From the NCBI RefSeq assembly GCF_001050375.1, contig NZ_KQ130490.1, positions 116,351 through 180,350 of the forward strand: a DNA stretch of 64,000 bases. Direction: 5' to 3'. Below, piece by piece: positions 19,601 through 28,402 of this stretch (position 1 is its first letter; every line of letters begins with the position of its first letter). Source of the DNA: Catenovulum maritimum (GTDB taxonomy: Bacteria; Pseudomonadota; Gammaproteobacteria; Enterobacterales; Alteromonadaceae). A program made the translations under genes and the position numbers. The notes under the pieces were generated by a model. The model ran no database searches. It had not been told where the DNA came from and was given only the letters and a program-made list of their open reading frames with translations.

Positions 19601-20554
19601 TTATAGACCTGTTGCTTTAATAAATTGTTGTTCTTCACTTAGGTGAAAGACTATATCTGCCTTGTCTGTCAGTTTTGTGAACGCATGCTCTGTGAGTCTT
19701 TGGTAATGTTGGATAAACCTATCTAGTTCAGCATCCGACATGACATAAGTTTGTACCTTACTAGCTAGTTTTAGCTTCTCTTCTTGTCGTTTACGCCAAC
19801 GATATACGCATTCAAAGCTAGGCGCTTTGAGCATAACTAAGCTATCTAACATATTAAATAAACTAGGGTATTGCAGTGATAACTGTTCATTGACGAAATG
19901 TCGCCATTTTGCCTTAGCATCTTCTTCTGTTTCTAATTTATTCAGTGGCGAATATAACTCTGCTTCGCTTTGCGCTTCTATACCGATACACCAGCCTTCC
20001 AAAATCACAATATCAGCAGCACCATCTATATATTGCCAGTCAGCTTCTTCGGCTCTATCATCAATTGCTTTGTTGAATCTAACTAAAGGAATACGTTTTT
20101 TGTCTGTTGCTAGCGCGTTAAGGGTTTTAATTGCTAGGGGAACATCGTGTGTACCAGGCACCCCTCTTGTCATTAATAAGGGGTGCTCATGCTCCGCTAG
20201 GTTTTTTCTTTCTTTACGTGTGAGGTAAAAATCATCGATTGATAAGTTGGCAACTTTTAAACCCCAGTGTTGCTCAAGTAATGATTCTAAGAACGCGGCC
20301 ATGGTCGATTTTCCACTGCCTTGGCAACCATTAATTCCCAAATAAAATGTCGAAGCCTTAGAAATGTGTTGCTGCACTATCTTGTAACATAAAGGTAAAT
20401 ACCAAGTTTCAACAATATGTTTAAATTCAGCGGGTAATTTATGTTGAGTGATGAGTGTATCTATCAGTCGGTCAAGCTGTTCCATGCTCTGTATCCTTTC
20501 GTTTATTAATGTATCTTCAGCGGCTAACGAATTTATGTGAGTTGAAATTGTCAT
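19601..20554 (-). CDS. P-loop kinase, predicted D-glycerate 3-kinase (GLYK-like)
   Basis: 317 residues, first gene of the operon. The Walker A motif GINGCQGSGKST (about 73-84) and SIDDFYLTRKER are typical of the PRK/uridine-kinase-like family that includes plant D-glycerate 3-kinase and yeast Tda10. ILEGWCIG is the Walker B region, and LVMLKAPSFECVYRWRKRQE is the conserved C-terminal block. It would phosphorylate D-glycerate to 3-phosphoglycerate, the acceptor for GpgS, and re-use glycerate released by the phosphorylase. The start is uncertain: ATG 20554 opens the frame, while ATG 20485 (MEQLDRLIDT) has the better AAAGGAT site. The gene abuts gpgP. Confidence 0.82.
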   Translation of the reverse strand: MTISTHINSLAAEDTLINERIQSMEQLDRLIDTLITQHKLPAEFKHIVETWYLPLCYKIVQQHISKASTFYLGINGCQGSGKSTMAAFLESLLEQHWGLKVANLSIDDFYLTRKERKNLAEHEHPLLMTRGVPGTHDVPLAIKTLNALATDKKRIPLVRFNKAIDDRAEEADWQYIDGAADIVILEGWCIGIEAQSEAELYSPLNKLETEEDAKAKWRHFVNEQLSLQYPSLFNMLDSLVMLKAPSFECVYRWRKRQEEKLKLASKVQTYVMSDAELDRFIQHYQRLTEHAFTKLTDKADIVFHLSEEQQFIKATGL

Positions 20555-20732
20555 TTTCGTTCATCCATTAATTTATAGTTGAATATATACTTTTTGCGTA
20601 GACTCTGGTGCAATTTGACGAATCTTAATGCTCGCGACTAATCACTAAGCAAATACGCGGCCACAATTTTAATTTCAATTAACGCATAAATTTATTTGTG
20701 ATTTTTTTTCTTAGGCTTCAAAGACAAAATTA

Positions 20733-20759
20733 TTTTAGTTGAAAATATTTCAACTAAAA
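20733..20759. promoter_or_regulatory. Perfect 27-bp palindrome, candidate operator
   Basis: TTTTAGTTGAAA, three bases, then TTTCAACTAAAA: 12-base perfect arms. It lies in the divergent region between the glucosylglycerate operon and the dienelactone hydrolase gene, 38 bases upstream of a TATAAT. The core TTAGTTGnnnnnnnnnCAACTAA resembles dimeric-repressor sites, for example of MarR type. A hairpin role in RNA is less likely because it is AT-rich and lacks a T run. Confidence 0.5.
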
Positions 20760-20796
20760 GTTTCAGAAAAACTAATCAAATTCAATTTTCAACATG

Positions 20797-20802
20797 TATA
20801 AT
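20797..20802 (+). promoter_or_regulatory. Consensus -10 hexamer for the dienelactone hydrolase gene
   Basis: Exact TATAAT 33 bases before ATG 20835. No good -35 hexamer is visible at 17 bases, which would fit an activator-dependent or weak promoter. The palindrome at 20733-20759 overlaps the zone just upstream of the expected -35 position. Confidence 0.4.
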
Positions 20803-20834
20803 GCGCAACTAAATTGCGCAATCGAGATCAAATT

Positions 20835-21578
20835 ATGATAATTAAAACTGAATTTGTTGATATTCAAACGCCAACAGGCACGATGAGAACCTATATCTAT
20901 CGTCCTCAAGCTGAAGGTAGTTACCCTGCTATTATTTATTATTCTGAAATATTTCAACAAACTGATCCGATAGCGCGTTCTGCAGCAATTATGGCCGGCC
21001 ATGGTTTTGTGGTTTTAGTGCCAGAAGTTTTCCATGAGTTAAATCCGATTGGAACAGTATTAGGTTATGACGATGTAGGGAAAGATAAAGGTAATGCAGA
21101 TAAATTTGCTAAGCCTTTGGAGTCTTACGATAGCGATAATCAAGCTATGGTTGAATTTCTGCAAAGTCAAAACTATTGCACAGGTAAAATTGGTGCCATG
21201 GGTGTTTGTATTGGTGGTCATTTAGCTTATCGAGCTGCTATCAATGAAAATATTTTAGCGGCCTCTTGTTTATATGCGACAGACATTCATTCTAATACTT
21301 TGCCTTGTGGTGAAGGCCAAGATTCATTAACCAGAACCAAAGATATTCAAGCTGAGTTAATGATGATTTGGGGTAAGCAGGATCCGCATGTACCAAACGA
21401 AGGTCGTTTTTTAGTTCATCAAAATTTAATTGATTCAGGTGCTAAATTTACTTGGCATGAATTTAATGCAGCACATGCCTTTATGCGCGACGAAGGTTTA
21501 GATAGATATGATCCTGAGCTTGCATTAACCGTATATAAAATGTCGGTAGATTTGTTCCGCCGTACCCTTTGCCAATAA
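20835..21578 (+). CDS. Dienelactone hydrolase family protein
   Basis: This 247-residue alpha/beta hydrolase belongs to the carboxymethylenebutenolidase-like family. The cysteine nucleophile is in GVCIGGH, the Asp in WGKQDPHVP and the His in NAAHAFMRDEG, making the Cys-Asp-His triad of DLH. It has no signal peptide, so it is cytosolic. The frame is open from a TTG at 20814, but ATG 20835 (MIIKTEFVDIQTPTG) is the family-like start. The MTHFR-like gene follows within 20 bases, so the two are probably co-transcribed. The natural substrate is unknown: such proteins hydrolyse lactones or esters, and no aromatic-degradation gene is nearby. Confidence 0.85.
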   Translation: MIIKTEFVDIQTPTGTMRTYIYRPQAEGSYPAIIYYSEIFQQTDPIARSAAIMAGHGFVVLVPEVFHELNPIGTVLGYDDVGKDKGNADKFAKPLESYDSDNQAMVEFLQSQNYCTGKIGAMGVCIGGHLAYRAAINENILAASCLYATDIHSNTLPCGEGQDSLTRTKDIQAELMMIWGKQDPHVPNEGRFLVHQNLIDSGAKFTWHEFNAAHAFMRDEGLDRYDPELALTVYKMSVDLFRRTLCQ

Positions 21579-21597
21579 GAGAGTGGCAGTTAGTAAT

Positions 21598-22347
21598 ATG
21601 AATATTTCATTTGAAGTTGTACCTCGTACAGAAGAGGCAACACAGCAGCAAATCGAATTTGTGAAACAAAATTTACCTTTTGTAAACACAATTAATATAC
21701 CTGATTTGCTTAGATTACCGATTAGAAGTTGGGATGGGACTGATTACGTTGATCAAAACCAATTCAATTTTATTCCTCACGTTCGTTCCATCGATTTTGA
21801 TTTAAAGTCTAATAAATTACAGCAAATCATTGAAGCGAGAGAATTAAGCAAAATTTTATTAGTAACTGGTGATCCACCACCGGATAGAAATCATCAAATT
21901 TATAATACAGATGTAGTTGATCTTGTCCGTAAAATTCGTGGTGATTTTCCTGATATTGAAATCTACTGTGGTTTTGACCCATATCGTCAAGGGGTTAAAC
22001 AAGAGAAAGATTACATTAATAAGAAATTTGATGCTGGATGTGACTTCATTTTATCTCAACCGTTTTTTGATATGCGTTTGTTAGAAGTTTATTCAGACTT
22101 TTTGCCAGCTGAAAAAGTTTACTGGGGTGTTTCGCCAGTGATTACCGAGAAAAGTCAATCTTATTGGGAAAGTGTCAATCACGTTGCATTTCCAAAATCT
22201 TTTAAACCTGATTATGAATGGAACGTGCAGTTTGCCCTAGATGTATTAGAGCATTGTAAGAAAACCGGTTCACATTGTTATTTCATGCCGATTCGAATTG
22301 ATTTAGATAAGTACTTTTTACCGATTAAAAATTCATTTACAGCGTAA
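21598..22347 (+). CDS. Methylenetetrahydrofolate reductase-like protein
   Basis: 249 residues resembling the MetF barrel. The N-terminal SFEVVPRTEE matches MetF SFEFFPPR with catalytic E6. TGDPPP contains D92, equivalent to the FAD-contacting Asp of RGDLPP, and GCDFILSQPFFD matches the ITQFFFD block. It is about 45 residues shorter than E. coli MetF and quite divergent, so it may use another pterin or run in the other direction. A GTG at 21583 is in frame, but ATG 21598 aligns with the family N-terminus. The position just before glyA supports a role in one-carbon folate metabolism. Confidence 0.72.
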   Translation: MNISFEVVPRTEEATQQQIEFVKQNLPFVNTINIPDLLRLPIRSWDGTDYVDQNQFNFIPHVRSIDFDLKSNKLQQIIEARELSKILLVTGDPPPDRNHQIYNTDVVDLVRKIRGDFPDIEIYCGFDPYRQGVKQEKDYINKKFDAGCDFILSQPFFDMRLLEVYSDFLPAEKVYWGVSPVITEKSQSYWESVNHVAFPKSFKPDYEWNVQFALDVLEHCKKTGSHCYFMPIRIDLDKYFLPIKNSFTA

Positions 22348-22474
22348 ATTTCAATAAAACTTGTAATTTAGCTGGTTTAAAACGAATAAAGCCTGATCAA
22401 ATGGTAGGCATAATTCGTATTACATTATACAATGCGCGTTTTTTACCTTACTGCGCTTTTTAACAGGAGACTCC

Positions 22475-23737
22475 ATGTTTACTCGTGACATGAATATTGC
22501 TGATTTTGACCCTGATTTATTCGATGCGATCCAAAAAGAAACGGTTCGCCAAGAAGAACATATCGAATTAATTGCTTCTGAAAACTACACTAGCCCTCGC
22601 GTGATGGAAGCACAAGGTTCTCAGTTAACTAACAAATATGCAGAAGGCTACCCAGGCAAGCGTTATTATGGTGGTTGTGAGCATGTTGACGTTATTGAGC
22701 AATTAGCAATTGATCGTGCTAAAGAGTTATTTGGTGCAAAATACGCGAACGTACAACCTCACTCAGGTTCGCAAGCGAATGCGGCTGTTTATATGGCTTT
22801 AGTTAAGCCTGGCGATACTATTTTAGGTATGAGCTTAGCGCATGGCGGTCATTTAACGCATGGTGCTTCTGTATCTTTCTCTGGTCGTATTTATAATGCG
22901 ATTCAATATGGTTTAAACCCTGAAACAGGTGAAATCGATTACGCAGAAGTAGAGCGTTTAGCACAAGAACACAAACCAAAAATGATAGTAGCAGGTTTCT
23001 CTGCATACTCTCGTGTTGTTGATTGGAACAAATTCCGTGAAATCGCAGACAGCATAGGTGCATACTTATTCGTTGATATGGCTCACATTGCTGGTTTAGT
23101 TGCAGCAGGTGTTTACCCTAGCCCAGTTGGTATTGCTGATGTAGTTACTTCTACAACACACAAAACGCTTGGTGGTCCTCGTGGCGGTATCATTCTTGCG
23201 AATGACAATGAAGAATTAAATAAAAAATTAAACTTTGCAGTTTTCCCTGAAAGCCAAGGTGGTCCTTTAATGCACGTAATCGCTGCCAAAGCGGTTTGTT
23301 TTAAAGAAGCATTATCAGACGAATATAAAGCATATCAAACTCAAGTTGTTAAAAATGCTCAAGCTATGGCTAAGGTATTTATTGAGCGTGGTATTAATAT
23401 CGTTTCTGGTGGTACTGATGATCACTTATTCTTAGTTGATTTAATTGGTAAAGAATATTCAGGTAAAGATGCTGATGCCGCTTTAGGTGAAGCAAATATC
23501 ACTGTAAATAAAAACTCTGTACCTAACGATCCACGTTCTCCTTTCGTTACTTCTGGTTTACGCATAGGTTCACCTTCAATCACTCGTCGTGGTTTCAAAG
23601 AAGCTGAATCAGCAGAATTAGCAGCTTGGATTTGTGACGTATTAGATGGCTTAGAAGCAGGTGATGCAACTAAAGCAATCGCAGAGACGAAACAAAAAGT
23701 TTTAACTATCTGTAAATCTTTACCTGTTTACGCTTAA
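22475..23737 (+). CDS. glyA: Serine hydroxymethyltransferase
   Basis: This 420-residue PLP enzyme interconverts serine plus tetrahydrofolate with glycine plus methylene-tetrahydrofolate. The PLP lysine is in [34 protein letters not shown] is the conserved N-terminal block, and YGGCEHVD and [11 protein letters not shown] are also present. The start ATG follows AACAGGAGACTCC, a strong ribosome site. It has its own 127-base upstream gap with a TATACAAT at 22426-22433 as a possible -10, and ends in a terminator. Upstream of nrdR, as in many gammaproteobacteria. Confidence 0.97.
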   Translation: MFTRDMNIADFDPDLFDAIQKETVRQEEHIELIASENYTSPRVMEAQGSQLTNKYAEGYPGKRYYGGCEHVDVIEQLAIDRAKELFGAKYANVQPHSGSQANAAVYMALVKPGDTILGMSLAHGGHLTHGASVSFSGRIYNAIQYGLNPETGEIDYAEVERLAQEHKPKMIVAGFSAYSRVVDWNKFREIADSIGAYLFVDMAHIAGLVAAGVYPSPVGIADVVTSTTHKTLGGPRGGIILANDNEELNKKLNFAVFPESQGGPLMHVIAAKAVCFKEALSDEYKAYQTQVVKNAQAMAKVFIERGINIVSGGTDDHLFLVDLIGKEYSGKDADAALGEANITVNKNSVPNDPRSPFVTSGLRIGSPSITRRGFKEAESAELAAWICDVLDGLEAGDATKAIAETKQKVLTICKSLPVYA

Positions 23738-23758
23738 AGTTTAGATTTAATTATTTGT

Positions 23759-23788
23759 AAATAAGGCCGCTTTTGCGGCCTTATTTTT
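23759..23788 (+). terminator. Intrinsic terminator of glyA
   Basis: AAATAAGGCCGC, loop TTTT, GCGGCCTTATTTTT: a perfect 12-base stem with a GC-rich core and a T run. It lies 22 bases after the glyA stop and 15 bases before nrdR, so nrdR must have its promoter within glyA or rely on readthrough. Confidence 0.93.
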
Positions 23789-23803
23789 ATTTTTGGTTTA
23801 ATT

Positions 23804-24259
23804 ATGTATTGCCCATTCTGTTTAGCTCAAGATACTAAAGTAATTGATAGCCGTTTAGTTGCAGAAGGTCACCAAGTTCGACGTCGTCGCCAGTGTAATG
23901 AGTGCACCGAAAGGTTCACTACGTTTGAAACTGCAGAATTAGTCATGCCGAGAGTGATAAAGTCAGACGACAGTCGAGAACCTTACAATGAGAATAAGCT
24001 AAGGTTAGGCTTGATGCGAGCCTTAGAAAAGCGGCCTGTCAGTACGGAACAAATTGAAACCATAATTAGCCAGTTGGAATCTGCTTTGCGTGCTACAGGC
24101 GAACGAGAAATCCAAAGTAAATTGATCGGAAATATACTGATGGATAAGTTAAAGGATGTTGATCAAGTTGCTTATGTTCGTTTTGCTTCTGTATATCGTT
24201 CTTTTCAAGATATCAAAGAGTTCGGTGAAGCGATTGCAGGGCTAGATGAGCGTAAATAA
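23804..24259 (+). CDS. nrdR: NrdR, ribonucleotide reductase transcriptional repressor
   Basis: This 151-residue ATP/dATP-sensing repressor binds NrdR boxes before ribonucleotide reductase genes. The N-terminal zinc ribbon uses CPFC (C3, C6) and CNEC, within [17 protein letters not shown]. An ATP-cone domain follows from about residue 49 ([18 protein letters not shown]). Length and start ([17 protein letters not shown]) are standard. It is followed after 90 bases by ribD, the common gammaproteobacterial order nrdR-ribD. Confidence 0.96.
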   Translation: MYCPFCLAQDTKVIDSRLVAEGHQVRRRRQCNECTERFTTFETAELVMPRVIKSDDSREPYNENKLRLGLMRALEKRPVSTEQIETIISQLESALRATGEREIQSKLIGNILMDKLKDVDQVAYVRFASVYRSFQDIKEFGEAIAGLDERK

Positions 24260-24349
24260 CAAATTAATAACTTGCGGATAAATCCCTCAACTTAGGAAAC
24301 TCAACTAGTATTGAATACTAACAATTCAAATTTTGGATCGGCCAAGGCT

Positions 24350-25480
24350 ATGACAGTTCTTAATCAAGACGATTTTTTCTATATGACTTTAGCTATTCGT
24401 GAAGCTGAAAAAGGTCGTTATACAACGTCTCCAAACCCTAATGTGGGTTGTGTTATCGTTAAAGATAACCAAGTAATAGGAAAAGGCTTTCATATACAAG
24501 CGGGTGGACCACACGCTGAGGTACATGCATTGGTTGCCGCAGGTGAAAATGCGCAAGGAGCCACTGCGTATGTCACGCTTGAACCATGTAGCCATACTGG
24601 TAAAACGCCACCTTGTGCTGAAGCTTTAATTAAAGCTCAAGTTGCTAAAGTAGTGGTTGGTATGACAGACCCAAACCCGCAAGTGAGTGGCCGAGGCATT
24701 GAAAAGTTGCGTAATGCAGGTATTCAAGTTCATCAAGATTGTTTAACTCAAGAATGTGAGAAGCTAAACGCTGGATTTATTAAGCGAATGGTCAACAAGC
24801 TTCCTTATGTGCAACTAAAACTTGGTTCAAGTTTAGATGGTAGAACGGCTATGAGTAGTGGTGAAAGTCAGTGGATCACGTCTGCAAAAGCTCGCCAAGA
24901 TGTGCAAGATTATCGTGCACAAGCATGTGCTGTGATTACAGGTGTCGGTACAGTCATGGCTGATAATCCAAGTTTAAACGTTCGCCAAGCTGAATTTAAA
25001 CCCAATCATTATCCTTGCGAAAAATTAAGACAGCCAGTAAAAGTTGTTATAGATAATCAACATCAAATTACGCCTGAATATAAATTAATTAACCAAGCAG
25101 AAACGGTATATTTGGTTTCTAATAAACATAGAAACGATGCTGAAAATATAAATTGGCCTGTTAACGTTAAATTTTTAACCTTAAGCCAAGCTGGTGAGCA
25201 TGTTTGTTTAACTGAACTATTAACTCAGTTAGCTTTACTTGAAATTAATCAAGTATGGGTGGAGGCGGGCGCTAAATTAGCGGGTGCTTTTATTGCTCAA
25301 GGTTTAGTTGATGAGTTGATTATTTACCAAGCGCCCAAATTATTAGGTGAGAATACCAAAGGGTTAATTGAGGTTACCGATTTAACTAAACTAAATCAGG
25401 CGATAGAATGGCGTTACCAAGAAGTCCGTCAGGTCGGTGATGATCTAAAATTGGTTCTGTTTCCTAAATTAAGCAGTTGA
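24350..25480 (+). CDS. ribD: RibD, bifunctional riboflavin deaminase-reductase
   Basis: This 376-residue fusion catalyses steps 2 and 3 of riboflavin synthesis. The deaminase domain has zinc ligands in HAEVHAL and PCSHTGKTPPC. The reductase domain starts near residue 150 with LKLGSSLDGRTAMSSGESQWI and contains VWVEAGAKLAGAF. ATG 24350 (MTVLNQDDFFYM) was chosen because it matches the usual RibD N-terminus; an in-frame TTG at 24311 would add 13 residues. The next gene, ribE, begins 74 bases later. No FMN-riboswitch core was found in front. Confidence 0.93.
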   Translation: MTVLNQDDFFYMTLAIREAEKGRYTTSPNPNVGCVIVKDNQVIGKGFHIQAGGPHAEVHALVAAGENAQGATAYVTLEPCSHTGKTPPCAEALIKAQVAKVVVGMTDPNPQVSGRGIEKLRNAGIQVHQDCLTQECEKLNAGFIKRMVNKLPYVQLKLGSSLDGRTAMSSGESQWITSAKARQDVQDYRAQACAVITGVGTVMADNPSLNVRQAEFKPNHYPCEKLRQPVKVVIDNQHQITPEYKLINQAETVYLVSNKHRNDAENINWPVNVKFLTLSQAGEHVCLTELLTQLALLEINQVWVEAGAKLAGAFIAQGLVDELIIYQAPKLLGENTKGLIEVTDLTKLNQAIEWRYQEVRQVGDDLKLVLFPKLSS

Positions 25481-25554
25481 TAAATACACAAATTAAGATC
25501 AATTTAAAATTGATGTATTAATCGATTCATTCTTAAATGAATAAAGAGAAAAAT

Positions 25555-26202
25555 ATGTTTACTGGAATTATTGAAGCGGTTGGCAATATACAAAAAATCA
25601 ATCCAAAATCAGGCGATTTTGAGTTAGTTGTCGACGTTAATTCACTTGATATGAGTGATGTGAAATTAGGTGATAGTATCGCAGTTAATGGCGTTTGCTT
25701 AACGGTAACACAGTTTAGTAAAACAAGTTTTAATGCAGACGTATCAGCTGAAACGATTAGATGTACAAAATTAGCTGATTTAACTTCAGGTAGTAAAGTG
25801 AACCTCGAAAAAGCTTGTCGACCAGACAGCAGGCTAGGTGGGCATATTGTCAGTGGTCACGTAGATGCAGTTGGCCGAGTTGAATCCGTATTAGCTAATG
25901 CCAATGCAACAGATTACTGGATAAGTGCACCAGATGAAATTAGTCACTATATTGCGGAAAAAGGCTCTATTACAGTAGATGGTATTAGTTTGACTGTGAA
26001 TCAAGTTGAACAGAATCAATTTAGACTGACGATTATTCCTCATACAACAGAACAAACTAATATTCTAGACTGGGTTGTGGGTGCAAAAGTAAATTTAGAA
26101 GTCGATGTAATAGCTCGATACTTAGAAAGATTAATGACAGCAAAACCAAAATCTGAAGGCGTAACTATGGAGTTACTTGCTAAGAGCGGATTTTTAAAAT
26201 AG
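25555..26202 (+). CDS. ribE: Riboflavin synthase alpha chain
   Basis: This 215-residue enzyme dismutates two 6,7-dimethyl-8-ribityllumazine molecules to riboflavin. The two internal lumazine-binding repeats are visible: MFTGIIEAVG with GVCLTV, then GGHIVSGHVD with GISLTVN. The start was set at ATG 25555 because MFTGII is the invariant N-terminus; the frame is open six codons further. AAAGAGAAAAAT is the ribosome site. Called ribE here and ribC in E. coli nomenclature. It works directly after RibH, encoded 1.3 kb downstream. Confidence 0.94.
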   Translation: MFTGIIEAVGNIQKINPKSGDFELVVDVNSLDMSDVKLGDSIAVNGVCLTVTQFSKTSFNADVSAETIRCTKLADLTSGSKVNLEKACRPDSRLGGHIVSGHVDAVGRVESVLANANATDYWISAPDEISHYIAEKGSITVDGISLTVNQVEQNQFRLTIIPHTTEQTNILDWVVGAKVNLEVDVIARYLERLMTAKPKSEGVTMELLAKSGFLK

Positions 26203-26265
26203 TAACCCTCAAGCTTGATGAGGTATTTATTATATTAACCTGTTTATTTTTACAAGGCAGATAGC

Positions 26266-27378
26266 ATGAAATTAAATACTGCAGCAGAAATCATCGAAGA
26301 TATCAAATTAGGCAAAATGGTAATTTTGATGGATGATGAAGATCGTGAAAACGAAGGCGATCTTATCATTGCAGCCGAACATTGTACGCCTGAAATGATT
26401 AACTTTATGGCAACACATGGCAGAGGATTAATCTGTTTAACCTTAACTCGTGAACGTTGTCAGCAACTTGATTTACCTTTAATGGTAGATAGAAATGAAG
26501 CCGCATTTGGTACTAATTTCACCTTATCAATCGAGGCTGCAACTGGTGTTACTACAGGTATTTCCGCAGCAGATAGATCTAGAACGGTTAGAGCAGCTGT
26601 TGCACGTGACGCTAAACCAAGTGATATTGTTCAACCAGGTCATATTTTCCCTATTATGGCGAAAGATGGTGGCGTACTTAATCGAGCAGGGCATACAGAA
26701 GCCGGGTGTGATTTAGCAAGATTAGCGGGTTTAGAGCCAGCCGGTGTTATCGTTGAAATATTAAACGAAGACGGCACGATGGCTCGTCGACCTGAACTAG
26801 AAAAGTTTGCACAAAAGCATCAAATTAAAATTGGTACTATTGCTGATTTAATCGAATATAGAAATGCTAACGAAACCACAATTGAAAAGATTGGCCAGTG
26901 CAAATTACCGACAGAGTTTGGTGAATTTGATTTGTTCACATTTCGCGATACGATCGATGGTCAAGTTCATTTAGCGCTTAAAAATGTTGAGATCAAAGCT
27001 GATGAGCCGACTTTAGTTAGAGTACATGTGACAAATGTGTTTGGCGATTTATTAAGATCGAGCCGAGAAGAGTCTCGTTCATGGTCGCTGACGAGTTCAT
27101 TAAAACGAATTGGTGATGATGGTGGTGTGTTGGTTTTACTGGGCAAAACTGAAAGCCCAGAAGAATTACTTGCGAAAGTGAATTTTTACCAGCAACAAGA
27201 TGAAGGTAAAAGCCCAAGAGCGACTAACAATTGGCGTGGTACATCGAGAACAGTTGGTGTCGGCTCTCAGATATTATCTGCATTAAATGTCAGCAAAATG
27301 CGACTGTTAAGCTCGCAGAAAAAGTATCATTCACTAGCCGGTTTCGGTTTAGAAGTGGTTGATTACGTAGACGAGTAA
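26266..27378 (+). CDS. ribB: RibBX: DHBP synthase fused to a degenerate GTP cyclohydrolase II domain
   Basis: 370 residues. The N-terminal 3,4-dihydroxy-2-butanone-4-phosphate synthase domain (about 1-205) is intact: [27 protein letters not shown] and [11 protein letters not shown]. The C-terminal domain follows the RibA fold but has lost the zinc site. RibA has cysteines in the GDVFGSLRCDCGEQ region, whereas this protein reads [11 protein letters not shown] with no cysteine, and the RQEGRGIG catalytic loop is replaced by [10 protein letters not shown]. It fits the RibBX variant described in Shewanella and other Proteobacteria. A functional RibA must therefore be encoded elsewhere. It lies between ribE and ribH in the same direction. 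Confidence 0.9.
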   Translation: MKLNTAAEIIEDIKLGKMVILMDDEDRENEGDLIIAAEHCTPEMINFMATHGRGLICLTLTRERCQQLDLPLMVDRNEAAFGTNFTLSIEAATGVTTGISAADRSRTVRAAVARDAKPSDIVQPGHIFPIMAKDGGVLNRAGHTEAGCDLARLAGLEPAGVIVEILNEDGTMARRPELEKFAQKHQIKIGTIADLIEYRNANETTIEKIGQCKLPTEFGEFDLFTFRDTIDGQVHLALKNVEIKADEPTLVRVHVTNVFGDLLRSSREESRSWSLTSSLKRIGDDGGVLVLLGKTESPEELLAKVNFYQQQDEGKSPRATNNWRGTSRTVGVGSQILSALNVSKMRLLSSQKKYHSLAGFGLEVVDYVDE

Positions 27379-27476
27379 AAATATTCGCTAAATATTGGTT
27401 TTTTTTTAATTAACATTCACTGATTGCGTGAATTTTTGATAGAATTCGCGCAATTTTGAAAAAGTAGGGTTTTATA

Positions 27477-27941
27477 ATGCAAGTTATCGAAGGCGCATTT
27501 CCAGCAAAAGGCAAAAAATTTGCTATCGTTGTTTCTCGTTTTAATAGTTTTATCGTTGAATCTTTAGTTGAAGGCGCAATTGATACGTTAAAACGCCATG
27601 GTCAAGTTGAAGATGCTGATATTACTATCGTTCGTTGTCCAGGTGCTTATGAATTACCTTTAGTTGCGAAAAAAGTAGTTGAAACAAATAAATATGATGC
27701 ATTAATTGCATTAGGTGCGGTTATTCGTGGCGGCACGCCTCACTTTGATTTTGTTGCAAATGAATGTAACAAAGGCTTAGCGCAAGTTTCTTTAGATTCA
27801 GGTATTCCAGTTGCATTTGGTGTACTGACTACAGATTCAATTGAACAAACAATTGAACGTGCAGGCACAAAAATGGGCAATAAAGGTGGTGAAGCTGCTT
27901 TAAGTGCGTTAGAAATGGTTAACGTATTATCTCAGCTGTAG
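27477..27941 (+). CDS. ribH: 6,7-dimethyl-8-ribityllumazine synthase
   Basis: 154 residues; forms the icosahedral or pentameric enzyme that condenses the RibD and RibB products. [16 protein letters not shown] is the substrate-binding N-terminal block, PGAYELP and [17 protein letters not shown] are the active-site segments, and [11 protein letters not shown] follows. AAAAAGTAGGG lies before the ATG. A 98-base gap after ribB leaves room for a separate promoter. nusB begins 10 bases after its stop. Confidence 0.96.
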   Translation: MQVIEGAFPAKGKKFAIVVSRFNSFIVESLVEGAIDTLKRHGQVEDADITIVRCPGAYELPLVAKKVVETNKYDALIALGAVIRGGTPHFDFVANECNKGLAQVSLDSGIPVAFGVLTTDSIEQTIERAGTKMGNKGGEAALSALEMVNVLSQL

Positions 27942-27950
27942 GAGTTTAGA

Positions 27951-28370
27951 TTGAAACCTTCACACCGTAGACGCTCGCGTGAACTGGCTGCCCAATCAGT
28001 TTATGCTTGGCAAATGTCTAATAATCATATTAGCAACATTGTTGATAACACGTTAGAAGAAAATAGCTCTTCAACTTTTGATGTTAATTTTTATCGAGAG
28101 TTAGTATTAGGCACGGCAAAAAATGCTTCTAGTTTAGATGAAGCTTATAAAGAATTCCTTGACCGTCCAATTGACGATTTAGGCTTTGTTGAAAAAGCTG
28201 TACTAAGAGTTGCTGTTTTTGAATTAACACACTGTTTAGAAGTACCATATCGAGTCGTGATTAATGAAGCAATCGAGATAGCTAAAACGTTTGCTGCAGA
28301 TGACAGTCATAAATTCGTAAATGGTGTACTAGATAAAGCTGTAAAAATTATTCGACCTCACGGTAAATAA
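27951..28370 (+). CDS. nusB: Transcription antitermination protein NusB
   Basis: 139 residues. With S10 (NusE) it binds BoxA RNA and prevents premature termination of rRNA transcripts. KPSHRRRSRELAAQSVYAWQ is the N-terminal RNA-binding helix, and VINEAIEIAKTFAADDSHKFVNGVLD is the conserved C-terminal block. It starts with TTG at 27951, supported by the adjacent TAGGAGTTTAGA ribosome site that overlaps the ribH stop. The ribH-nusB-thiL-pgpA order is standard in gammaproteobacteria. Confidence 0.94.
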   Translation: MKPSHRRRSRELAAQSVYAWQMSNNHISNIVDNTLEENSSSTFDVNFYRELVLGTAKNASSLDEAYKEFLDRPIDDLGFVEKAVLRVAVFELTHCLEVPYRVVINEAIEIAKTFAADDSHKFVNGVLDKAVKIIRPHGK

Positions 28371-28402
28371 ACGGCTACATTTATTTGGGCGACTTTGTCA
28401 CT

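Noticed and set aside
24260..27476. FMN riboswitch in front of riboflavin genes
   Set aside because: The gaps before ribD, ribE, ribB and ribH are 50 to 100 bases and lack the conserved RFN core sequence and multi-stem layout.
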